Notes: generated from the letters alone by a model not told the origin. Positions 1 through 5,481 are shown, counted from the first letter of the stretch. The stretch: 5,718 bases of DNA from an uncultured Spirochaetaceae bacterium (GCA_946410375.1 CAMKAB010000065.1:1-5718), one strand, 5' to 3'. A program made the numbers and translations.

Positions 1-57
1 ACTCCGAAAAAACTGGCGTAATTCTTGGAGGAAGAGGAGTAAACAAGAGGAAAACTT
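1..57 (+). other. Left edge: possible 3' end of an upstream gene and leader of the nuclease gene
   Basis: Reading frame 1 gives six residues (TPKKLA) and then TAA at 19-21, so the tail of an upstream plus-strand gene may end here. Six residues are too few to identify it. Bases 27-39 are an unbroken purine run. The ribosome site AGAGGA at 46-51 sits 6 bases before the ATG at 58. If the upstream gene does end at 21, the 36-base gap would be compatible with one operon, and hsdR would be a natural candidate, but this is inference only. Confidence 0.25.
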
Positions 58-1170
58 ATGGGAACATCAATAATAATTTTAGATAAAGAATACAAAAACT
101 GGATAAAAACCCTTTCTTCCCGGTATCGGAAAAGCCAGATAAAAGCTGCTCTTAAAGTAAATGATGAAATGCTTCATTTTTATTATGACTTAGGTAAAGA
201 CATTGTAAGCATGAAGGCGGAAAGCAAATGGGGAAGCGGCTTTATGAAAAATCTTAGCCGTGATTTAAAGGAGCAGAACCCGGAGTCAACATGTTTTTCC
301 ACTACGAATCTTCTTTATATGAAGAATTTCTATCTTCTATATCAGTCATATTTGGAAAAGACTCCACAAGTTGTGGAGCAAATAGATAATAATAAGGCAA
401 TTACTCAACAACTTGTTGAGCAAATTGCAGCAGATATTTTCTCAATCCCTTGGGGGCATCATAGGGTTTTAATCGATAAATTTCAAAATCAGCCTCAAAA
501 AGCCTTGTTTTTTGTTCATCAGACTGTAGAAAATGGCTGGAGCCGAGATACATTGCTCAACTTCATCGGCACAGATTTGTATGAGAGACAGGGAAAGGCG
601 CTAACAAATTTCAAGAACACACTTCCGGAAGAAACAAGTGACTTGGCACAGGAACTTACAAAAGACCCATACAATTTTGCTTTTACAGGGATAACAACAA
701 AATACAACGAACGAAAATTAAAAGACGCGCTACTCAATAACATAACTCAGTTTTTGCTTGAGCTTGGAACCGGCTTTGCCTATGTTGGCAAAGAATACCG
801 ACTTCAGATTGGCGAAAAGGAAAAGTTCATTGATTTGCTTTTTTATAATTTGAGCCTTTCCTGCTATGTAGTAGTTGAAGTTAAAATCGGAGAATTTGAT
901 TTTTCTGATGTGGGTCAGCTAGGCGGATATGTTGTTTCCTGCAATCATATCTTACGAAAAGAAGGCCGAGATAATCCAACAATAGGTCTCTTGGTTTGCA
1001 AGCAAAAAGACAATCTTGTTGCCCAGTATGCTCTTGAATCAAGCAGCCAGCCATTGGGAATTTCAGAATACGAACTCGCAAAGCTCTACCCTGAGAAAGT
1101 GGATGGCACAATGCCCACCATTGAAGAAATCGAACAAGGTCTGTCAAATAAAGAAGAGGCGGGAAAATGA
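58..1170 (+). CDS. DUF1016 / YhcG-type PDDEXK nuclease domain protein
   Basis: The 370-residue protein is a full-length member of the DUF1016 (YhcG) family, a predicted PDDEXK-fold nuclease often found in type I restriction loci. The N-terminal DUF1016_N part covers about residues 10-125. The family landmark PWGHH is at 131-135, followed by GWSRDTL (160-166) and LYERQGKAL (174-182). The C-terminal nuclease core has D259 in FIDLLFY, E274 and K276 in VEVKIG, and Q287 in the following helix. QPLGISEY near 331-338 is the usual family ending block. The start at 58 is supported by AGAGGA six bases upstream. The stop overlaps the hsdS start by four bases (ATGA), so translation is probably coupled. 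The real substrate is not established for the family; a nuclease or accessory role in defence is inferred from fold and context. The octapeptide TPQVVEQI recurs as TQQLVEQI 14 residues later. Confidence 0.9.
   Translation: MGTSIIILDKEYKNWIKTLSSRYRKSQIKAALKVNDEMLHFYYDLGKDIVSMKAESKWGSGFMKNLSRDLKEQNPESTCFSTTNLLYMKNFYLLYQSYLEKTPQVVEQIDNNKAITQQLVEQIAADIFSIPWGHHRVLIDKFQNQPQKALFFVHQTVENGWSRDTLLNFIGTDLYERQGKALTNFKNTLPEETSDLAQELTKDPYNFAFTGITTKYNERKLKDALLNNITQFLLELGTGFAYVGKEYRLQIGEKEKFIDLLFYNLSLSCYVVVEVKIGEFDFSDVGQLGGYVVSCNHILRKEGRDNPTIGLLVCKQKDNLVAQYALESSSQPLGISEYELAKLYPEKVDGTMPTIEEIEQGLSNKEEAGK
361..426 (+). repeat. Two near-identical 24-base repeats, each with a perfect 17-base dyad, inside the nuclease gene
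   Basis: Copies run 361-384 and 403-426, 42 bases apart, with 20 of 24 bases identical. Each contains a perfect inverted repeat: CTCCACAA-G-TTGTGGAG at 362-378 and CTCAACAA-C-TTGTTGAG at 404-420. The changes at 365/375 (C and G) versus 407/417 (A and T) are compensatory, so symmetry is kept while the protein changes P to Q. In RNA each could form a 6-bp stem with a 5-base loop. They encode TPQVVEQI and TQQLVEQI. Function is unknown. Confidence 0.8.
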
Positions 1171-2480
1171 CTCAATGGAAAAAGGTGAAAATAGGGGAAT
1201 TTCTCACAGAACGTGAAGGTCGGTACAAGCCCGATGATGATAAGGTTTCAAAATGCAAACGCCTCGATAAAATTGATTTTTCTGGGACAATTCATCTTTC
1301 AGACAAGCCTACCAAAACCGATATGATTATCGTTCATCCAGGAGATTTGGTAATTTCCGGAATCAATGTAGCAAAGGGAGCCGTTACGGTTTATAAAGGA
1401 GATGAACCTGTCTGCGCCACAATTCATTATTCTTCTTATACATTTGACAGTTCCAAAGTTGATTTAGATTATTTTAAGTTTTTTGTAAAAAGTCCTGCAT
1501 TTATTTCTGCTCTGCAAAAGCAAGTAAAAGGCGGAATCAAAACAGAAATAAAGCCTAAGCATCTGCTCCCTTTGGAAATTACAATTCCCGATTTACAGAC
1601 GCAGCAGGAGATAGTTAAAAAGATATCTTTGCAATTACAGAAAACGGAACAGTTCTTTGAAGAAATTGAATCACAAAAAAAGTATGCTAAGCTTCTCCGT
1701 CAAAACATCCTTCAAGATGCCATAGAAGGAAAGCTAACTGAGGATTGGAGAAAAACACACCCTGTAATCAAAGGCGATCCCTACTATGATGTAGAAGCAT
1801 TGTTTGAACATATCAGTAAGGAACGAGACAATAAGAAAAAGCAAAAAAAATTATCTCCAATCACGGATGACGAAAAACTATTTGAAATTCCAGAAAGCTG
1901 GAAATGGGTAAGGTTGGATGACTTATTTGAACACAAAACAGGAAAAACATTAAATGGAGTTAACAATAAAGGAAATATTATAAGGAAATATATTACAACG
2001 TCTAATCTTTATTGGGATTTTTTTGATTTTGATAATGTAAAAGAAATGAGATTTACAGAGGATGAAATAAGGAAATACTCTATAAAAAAAGGTGACTTAT
2101 TAGTTTGCGAAGGTGGCGATGTAGGTAGAGCAGCGATTTGGAATTATGATTACTCCGTTTGTTACCAAAATCACGTTCATAGGTTGCGCTTTTATTACCC
2201 TATAAATCTTAGATTTTATTATTTTATTTTGTTTTTTTATAAACTTTCGGGTTATATCGAGTCCCAAGCTAAAGGAATGGGTATTCAAGGTTTGTCTTCA
2301 AAGAGATTAGGTTTATTTGTATTTCCACTTCCCCCATTAAAAGAGCAAGAAGAAATCGTAAACAAAGTGGAATCCTTACTCGCAAAAGTAACCGAATTAG
2401 AAAATCAAATCACAGAACGTGAGCAACTGGCAAAACAACTTATGCAAAGTATATTACAAGATGCTTTTGAGGAGAAATAA
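1167..2480 (+). CDS. hsdS: Type I restriction-modification DNA specificity subunit HsdS
   Basis: HsdS gives type I methylation and restriction complexes their DNA target and binds HsdM. The 437-residue length is normal for a two-TRD subunit. The first recognition domain covers about residues 5-140 and closes with LPLEITIPDLQTQQEIV (134-150). A central coiled-coil spacer follows, ending RQNILQDAIEGKLTEDW (179-194). The second recognition domain starts at IPESWKWVRLDDLF (241-254) and ends at FPLPPLKEQEEIV (386-398). A second coiled coil ends QSILQDAFEEK (427-437). The duplicated ILQDA ends show the usual half-repeat layout. The start overlaps the nuclease stop, with AAGAAGAGGCGGG just upstream as ribosome site. 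The TRD2 coding sequence is very AT-rich (about 22-30% GC in sampled 60-base blocks), which suggests domain exchange. An A8 run at 1843-1850 codes the lysine-rich linker. The target sequence cannot be read from the protein. Confidence 0.95.
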   Translation: MTQWKKVKIGEFLTEREGRYKPDDDKVSKCKRLDKIDFSGTIHLSDKPTKTDMIIVHPGDLVISGINVAKGAVTVYKGDEPVCATIHYSSYTFDSSKVDLDYFKFFVKSPAFISALQKQVKGGIKTEIKPKHLLPLEITIPDLQTQQEIVKKISLQLQKTEQFFEEIESQKKYAKLLRQNILQDAIEGKLTEDWRKTHPVIKGDPYYDVEALFEHISKERDNKKKQKKLSPITDDEKLFEIPESWKWVRLDDLFEHKTGKTLNGVNNKGNIIRKYITTSNLYWDFFDFDNVKEMRFTEDEIRKYSIKKGDLLVCEGGDVGRAAIWNYDYSVCYQNHVHRLRFYYPINLRFYYFILFFYKLSGYIESQAKGMGIQGLSSKRLGLFVFPLPPLKEQEEIVNKVESLLAKVTELENQITEREQLAKQLMQSILQDAFEEK

Positions 2481-2483
2481 AGC

Positions 2484-2590
2484 AACTGTTTCCAAAATGG
2501 AAATAGTCCACAAGATAGCAATTACCGAGGATTTCTCGGCAGTTCAAAAAATATAACTATCCGAAAAAATCGGATAGTTCAATACGTTAA
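2484..2590. repeat. Three tandem degenerate hairpin units with a 35-36 base period
   Basis: Units start at 2484, 2520 and 2555. Each is a 10-base left arm, 5-base loop and 10-base right arm followed by a 10-11 base spacer beginning CA. Arms are AACTGTTTCC/GGAAATAGTC (nine pairs including one G-T), AATTACCGAG/CTCGGCAGTT (nine pairs including one wobble, one mismatch) and AACTATCCGA/TCGGATAGTT (ten perfect pairs). The outer bases (AA-T, AGT) are shared, but inner stem bases differ and still pair. On the minus strand the third stem is followed by ATATTTTTTG, so it could act as a weak terminator there. On the plus strand no U-run follows. The array begins four bases after the hsdS stop. Confidence 0.7.
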
Positions 2591-2593
2591 ACC

Positions 2594-2740
2594 GGCCTTT
2601 TGAATAATGTTTCCGGGGCGTTGCGGGGTGTCCCCGCAGATGGGGTAGCGGACAAGCAATAAAGCATAGCGAATCGGCATTGCTTGCAGGTACAATTCGT
2701 GTAGCGACTTGCTTGGGAGCGAGGGGAAGGCCTTCCCCTC
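2594..2740. repeat. GC-rich structured non-coding element (dispersed-repeat candidate)
   Basis: This stretch is about 57% GC (86 of 150 bases counted at 2591-2740), far above the flanking sequence. It contains a 7-bp stem TGCGGGG/CCCCGCA at 2622-2638 with a 3-base loop, an 8-bp stem CAAGCAAT/ATTGCTTG at 2653-2686, and a perfect 20-base palindrome at 2721-2740 (arms GAGGGGAAGG and CCTTCCCCTC). GTAGCG occurs twice (2645 and 2701) and GGCCTT lies near both ends (2594 and 2729). It ends five bases before the rhuM fragment. It resembles dispersed GC-rich repeats of spirochaete genomes, but that resemblance is from memory and is not tested. Open frames through it lack ribosome sites and look non-coding. 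Confidence 0.55.
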
Positions 2741-2745
2741 CTAGT

Positions 2746-2967
2746 ATGGAGCAATTCGCTGCCAGTGTTAATGAATTTCTTGAATTTCGTAAGTACGATA
2801 TTCTTGAAGAAAATAGTAAAGTCTCCCGAAAAGATGCGGATAATAAGGCTTTTGCCGAATGTGAAATTTTTAACAGGACTCAGAAAATAGATTCTGATTT
2901 TGATAGGATGATAAGGACAATAGAAAAGTCTGACCTGAATCTGTCTGCCGATAGGCAGGCGAGGTGA
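2746..2967 (+). pseudogene. C-terminal remnant of a RhuM-family protein
   Basis: The 73-codon fragment reads like the extreme C-terminus of RhuM-family proteins, which are common passengers in type I restriction loci. The family-like elements are SVNEFLEF (residues 7-14), the ILEENSKVSRKDAD stretch (19-32) and FNRTQKIDSDFDRMI near 42-56. Family members are usually around 300 residues or more, so most of the gene is missing. There is no plausible ribosome site before the ATG at 2746 (upstream is CCCCTCCTAGT), and the GC-rich element abuts the break. The final residues LSADRQAR are encoded by a small palindromic stretch at 2941-2959 and may not be original. The recognition rests on motif memory, not an alignment. 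The reading frame is intact to its stop, so a short expressed peptide cannot be excluded. Confidence 0.6.
2945..2958. repeat. Short palindrome CTGCC-GATA-GGCAG
   Basis: A 5-bp stem with a GATA loop lies at the end of the rhuM remnant, inside CTGTCTGCCGATAGGCAGGC. It codes part of the last residues of the fragment and sits 30 bases before the hsdM ribosome site. No U-run follows, so it is not an obvious terminator. It may be a small dispersed palindromic repeat. Confidence 0.4.
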
Positions 2968-2989
2968 TGAAAACACTTAAAACGACCTT

Positions 2990-2996
2990 AGGAGGG
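2990..2996 (+). promoter_or_regulatory. Ribosome binding site of hsdM
   Basis: AGGAGGG lies five bases before the ATG at 3002. It is the strongest Shine-Dalgarno match in the window and fixes the hsdM start. It shows that hsdM can be translated independently of hsdS, unlike the coupled nuclease-hsdS pair. Confidence 0.85.
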
Positions 2997-3001
2997 CACA
3001 T

Positions 3002-4441
3002 ATGCCAAACATATCAGGAATTATAAAGACGCTTCAAAACATAATGCGCAAGGACGCCGGAGTCTCAGGCGACGCGCAGAGAATAGAACAGCTGGGCTGG
3101 ATGATTACGCTCAAGGTTCTGGACGATAAGGATGCGGAGATGGAGCTGTTGAATGATGACTTTGTTTCTGTGATTCCCGAACGTTTGAGGTGGCGCACTT
3201 GGGCGGGGGATACCGAGGGTATTACCGGAGATGCTATGAAGGCTTTTGTGGACAATGAGCTTTTTCCCGGACTGCAAAATCTTGATGTCTCAGATGGTGC
3301 CGGAGGTGTAAATAAGAGGGCTGTTCTAATACGTGATATTTTCGCAGGCACTAATAACTATATGAAAAACGGGACGATTATTCGTCAGGTTGTAAACAAG
3401 CTGAATGAGATTGACTTTAATGCCAGCGAAGACCGCCATACGTTTGGAGATATTTACGAAAGTCTTTTGCGTGATTTGCAGAGTGCCGGAAATTACGGGG
3501 AATTCTATACTCCGCGAGCCGTTACTGAAGTCATGACGGAAATAGTTAATCCTCGTTTAGGAGAAAAGGTACTGGATCCGGCTTGTGGTACGGGCGGTTT
3601 TTTAACGAGTGCAATTGAAAATATCAGGGCGAAAGATGTTCATTCCGTTGAAGATTTGAAGACTCTTGAAAATACTATTCGGGGTCAGGAATTAAAGCCT
3701 CTACCTTTTATGCTCTGCGTAACCAATTTGATTTTGCACGATATTGAGGTTCCTAATGTTGTTAACGGCGATAGCCTGAATCGCGAGTACACAAGTATCG
3801 GTGCCAAAGATAAGGTTGATGTTATTCTCGCAAATCCGCCTTTCGGTGCGAGTGTTTCGGATGGTGTTGAGACAAATTATCCAACTCAATTCAGGACAAC
3901 GGAAAGCGCGGACCTGTTTTTGCTTTTGATGATACGTTATCTTCGTGATGGCGGACGGGCGGCGATAGTTTTGCCTGACGGCTCATTGACGGGAGACGGG
4001 GTAAAAGAGAGAATCCGCGAGGAGTTTTTGAAAGTATGCAATGTTCATACAATTGTGCGATTGCCGAATTCTGTTTTTCAGCCTTATGCCAGTGTCGCTA
4101 CGAATCTCTTGTTTTTTACAAAGGGGGAGCCGACTCGTGAAATCTGGTATTGGGAGCATAAACTTCCTTCGGGACAGAAGGCTTATTCAAAAACAAAGCC
4201 GATTAGGAAGGGCGAGTTTGCTTCGCTTAAAGAATGGTGGAATAACCGCATTGAAAACGGGCAGGCCTGGAAGGCGGACATTGACGGGATTCGGGAAAAC
4301 GGTTTTAATCTGGACATCAAAAATCCGTTTGTAAAAGAAGAGAAAATAAGTTATAACTCGTCGGAACTGCTGAATATGCTGAGTCTATCTTTTAAGAAAA
4401 GCAATGAATTGATTGAGGATTTGAAAAGGGACTTGGAGTAA
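3002..4441 (+). CDS. hsdM: Type I restriction-modification DNA methyltransferase subunit HsdM
   Basis: HsdM transfers a methyl group from S-adenosylmethionine to the N6 of adenine at sites chosen by HsdS, usually as an M2S1 complex. The 479-residue product is full length. The N-terminal HsdM_N helical domain covers about residues 4-140. GEFYTPR is at 166-172, the AdoMet-binding motif I DPACGTGGF at 192-200, and the catalytic motif IV NPPFG at 278-282. TNLLFF at 367-372 belongs to the conserved core end. The C-terminus from about 447 is a charged helical tail ending IEDLKRDLE, typical for pairing with HsdS. All key catalytic residues are present, so it should be active. Its GC content is higher (42-55% in sampled blocks) than that of hsdS TRD2. 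The order S then M, with a 520-base gap, is unusual. No hsdR or second hsdS follows it here. Confidence 0.96.
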   Translation: MPNISGIIKTLQNIMRKDAGVSGDAQRIEQLGWMITLKVLDDKDAEMELLNDDFVSVIPERLRWRTWAGDTEGITGDAMKAFVDNELFPGLQNLDVSDGAGGVNKRAVLIRDIFAGTNNYMKNGTIIRQVVNKLNEIDFNASEDRHTFGDIYESLLRDLQSAGNYGEFYTPRAVTEVMTEIVNPRLGEKVLDPACGTGGFLTSAIENIRAKDVHSVEDLKTLENTIRGQELKPLPFMLCVTNLILHDIEVPNVVNGDSLNREYTSIGAKDKVDVILANPPFGASVSDGVETNYPTQFRTTESADLFLLLMIRYLRDGGRAAIVLPDGSLTGDGVKERIREEFLKVCNVHTIVRLPNSVFQPYASVATNLLFFTKGEPTREIWYWEHKLPSGQKAYSKTKPIRKGEFASLKEWWNNRIENGQAWKADIDGIRENGFNLDIKNPFVKEEKISYNSSELLNMLSLSFKKSNELIEDLKRDLE

Positions 4442-4677
4442 GTCGTTCACGGAATTCTGCAGATGATATTTTTCTATTTGCTCAGGTTTTCATAATTTTA
4501 AGAGGAGTTAGTCAAACATAAGAGCATATGAGTCGGGAATATCGGGAATCGTCATCAGATGTATAAATCTCCCAAAATGCATAAACCGCCATCAGATATC
4601 TGTGTGTTACGTGTTATCGTATGTGTTTATCGAAGCGGTTTTGCGCAAGCCTCGGTTTCGGAAGTCTAGAGGGTTTG
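4442..4677. other. Non-coding interval between hsdM and the tRNA-Asp terminator
   Basis: No supported gene is seen on either strand. Minor features are a tandem 9-base near-repeat TCGGGAATA/TCGGGAATC (4533-4550), the direct repeat CATCAGAT at 4553 and 4590 (37 bases apart), and the palindrome CAGATATCTG (4593-4602). A ribosome-like AAGAGGAG near 4500 precedes only a 12-codon frame from the ATG at 4529. No convincing U-tailed hairpin ends the hsdM transcript on the plus strand. The interval could be a decayed gene or the edge of a transferred block. Confidence 0.5.
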
Positions 4678-4707
4678 AAAAAAAATCTGCCGCATTTCTG
4701 CGACAGA
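4678..4707 (-). terminator. Intrinsic terminator of the tRNA-Asp transcript
   Basis: On the minus strand the sequence is TCTGTCGCA, loop GAAA, TGCGGCAGA: a 9-bp stem with one T-G wobble and a GNRA loop, followed directly by eight T residues. It lies 13 bases beyond the 3' end of the tRNA, as expected for a monocistronic tRNA gene. Confidence 0.88.
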
Positions 4708-4720
4708 CATTCGTGATTAG

Positions 4721-4794
4721 CGAGATCTACGGGGCTCGAACCCGTGGCCTCCACCGTGACAGGGTGGCGTGATAACCAGCTTCACCAAGATCCC
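4721..4794 (-). tRNA. trnD: tRNA-Asp (anticodon GUC)
   Basis: Read on the minus strand, the 74-base gene folds into a standard cloverleaf. The acceptor arms are GGGATCT and AGATCTC (one G-U pair) with discriminator G. The D arm is GTGA/TCAC around AGCTGGTTA. The anticodon stem is CCACC/GGTGG around loop CTGTCAC, giving anticodon GTC. A 5-base variable loop AGGCC follows, then the T arm ACGGG-TTCGAGC-CCCGT. The next bases are CTA, so the CCA end is not encoded and must be added by the CCA-adding enzyme. It has its own promoter and terminator and is transcribed towards hsdM. Confidence 0.96.
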
Positions 4795-4810
4795 AATCAA
4801 CAGAAATAAA

Positions 4811-4837
4811 ACTATAACATCTCGGATTTTTTGTCAA
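4811..4837 (-). promoter_or_regulatory. Promoter of tRNA-Asp
   Basis: On the minus strand a perfect -35 box TTGACA (plus-strand 4832-4837) is followed after 15 bases by TATAGT (plus-strand 4811-4816). The spacing is slightly short, but the boxes are strong. The transcript would start roughly ten bases before the tRNA 5' end at 4794. Confidence 0.7.
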
Positions 4838-4890
4838 TCGCTTTTTTTAAATTATTAAAAAAAATTTTGGATGATATATCTTTTCTTTTG

Positions 4891-4899
4891 TGTGATAAT
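4891..4899 (+). promoter_or_regulatory. Possible extended -10 promoter of the lipoprotein gene
   Basis: TGTGATAAT is an extended -10 type element (TG, one base, GATAAT) 15 bases before the ATG at 4915. No good -35 box lies at normal spacing; TTGGAT near 4867 is about 21 bases away. The leader would be very short, so this is only a candidate. Confidence 0.3.
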
Positions 4900-4914
4900 A
4901 TTTGTTGTGGGTTT

Positions 4915-5271
4915 ATGAAGAAGATTTTGCTTGCGTTGATTTTAATTATTAGTGTCTTGTTATTTCCGTCTTGTTTAAGGAATAGAGGTGTGAACGGGGA
5001 AGGCGAGCGGAAGACCGACCGGGAACGGACCGGGGTTTTCGGTATGAACGGTGATTCGGATAACGCAAGCGACGGCACGCTTGAAAGAGGAAAGGCTTCG
5101 CCGCGTGAGCGGGATATTGCATCAGTGGTAAAAGAGAAAATAGAGCGAAGTTTGCAGAATGTACGGGAAAGTAAAAAAAACGGCGGAAACGGCAAGGGCG
5201 ATAAAAAGAAGAGCGAAACCGTAAGCGAAGAGCAAATAGCCTTTGAAAAATTTCTTTTAGGAGAGCCGTGA
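4915..5271 (+). CDS. Small putative lipoprotein, function unknown
   Basis: The 118-residue product begins MKKILLALILIISVLLFPSC, a basic start, a hydrophobic core and a lipobox-like FPSC with the acylated cysteine at residue 20. This predicts export and lipid anchoring, as in many spirochaete lipoproteins. The mature part is short, hydrophilic and rich in K, R, E, G and N, with no recognised domain; the segment at 66-88 may be a charged helix. The ATG at 4915 is chosen because it begins the signal peptide. A TTG at 4831 in the same frame would put 28 residues before it and overlap the tRNA promoter. The ribosome site is weak (GTGG). The protein may be truncated, because the sequence after the stop reads like a continuation after single-base shifts. 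It is divergent from tRNA-Asp. Confidence 0.7.
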   Translation: MKKILLALILIISVLLFPSCLRNRGVNGEGERKTDRERTGVFGMNGDSDNASDGTLERGKASPRERDIASVVKEKIERSLQNVRESKKNGGNGKGDKKKSETVSEEQIAFEKFLLGEP

Positions 5272-5386
5272 TAGGGGAAAATGACTTATTTGTATCTTTC
5301 GTTCGAAAACAGGCTATGCGAAAATCGGAGAGATGTACGATTATAGAAGCTGGGACAAACTTTTAAACACGGTAAAGCGGAAATGA
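5268..5386 (+). pseudogene. Possible frameshifted continuation of the lipoprotein, or small decayed ORF
   Basis: A frame opening at GTG 5268 overlaps the lipoprotein stop (GTGA) and reads VIGENDLFVSFVRK. At the A4 run 5306-5309 one additional A would join it to the frame reading TGYAKIGEMYDYRSWDKLL and then NTVKRK, with stop TGA at 5384-5386. The restored 39-residue peptide reads like real protein. A one-base shift near 5267 would also join it to the lipoprotein ending FEKFLLGEP. AGGAGA at 5259-5264 is very close to the GTG. No family is recognised. This is inference from reading continuity alone. Confidence 0.3.
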
Positions 5387-5396
5387 AAGAACGGTA

Positions 5397-5438
5397 GGAC
5401 GATTAAGAACGGATGATTACAGGCGGACGATAATAAAA
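5397..5438 (+). repeat. Three degenerate 14-base tandem repeats upstream of the SGNH hydrolase gene
   Basis: GGACGATTA (5397), GGATGATTA (5411) and GGACGATAA (5425) start exactly 14 bases apart. The last five bases of each unit vary. They lie 20-60 bases before a TATAAT sequence and could be an operator for a regulator, or simple local repetition. Confidence 0.45.
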
Positions 5439-5457
5439 GATAAAAAAGTGAAATTAA

Positions 5458-5475
5458 TATAATAAAAATAGAGGA
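5458..5475 (+). promoter_or_regulatory. -10-like TATAAT and ribosome site of the SGNH hydrolase gene
   Basis: A perfect TATAAT is at 5458-5463, but no -35 match lies 17 bases upstream. The ribosome site AGAGGA at 5470-5475 is six bases before the ATG at 5482. The ribosome site is well supported; the promoter would give a leader of only about 12 bases and is doubtful in this AT-rich stretch. Confidence 0.45.
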
Positions 5476-5481
5476 TTTGCT

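Noticed and set aside
2484..2590. CRISPR array reading of the three 36-base units
   Set aside because: The units are not identical repeats separated by unique spacers; the arms themselves vary, spacers are only 10-11 bases, and no cas gene is present.
2586..2592. GTTAAAC as an integron attC core site
   Set aside because: It matches the short GTTRRRY consensus, but no paired inverse core, integrase or cassette layout is seen; seven bases can match by chance.
2587..2976. Minus-strand open frame of 129 codons
   Set aside because: It runs antisense through the rhuM remnant and the GC-rich element, has no ribosome site and no recognisable domain; it is explained by the plus-strand content.
2967..3026. 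19-residue leader-peptide ORF (starts MKTLKTTLGG) overlapping the rhuM remnant stop and the hsdM ribosome site
   Set aside because: It has no ribosome site of its own beyond GAGG at 2961 and is readily explained as chance sequence in a leader.
4041..4334. 97-codon plus-strand frame inside hsdM
   Set aside because: It is an out-of-frame shadow of a strongly conserved hsdM region with no ribosome site or recognisable protein features.
4451..4463. GGAATTCTGCAGA, resembling a cloning-vector polylinker
   Set aside because: Only a dozen bases match and the flanks do not continue as vector, so chance EcoRI and PstI sites are the simpler explanation.
4831..4914. TTG start extending the lipoprotein by 28 residues
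   Set aside because: The extension overlaps the tRNA promoter, lacks a ribosome site and would bury the signal peptide; the ATG at 4915 is far better.
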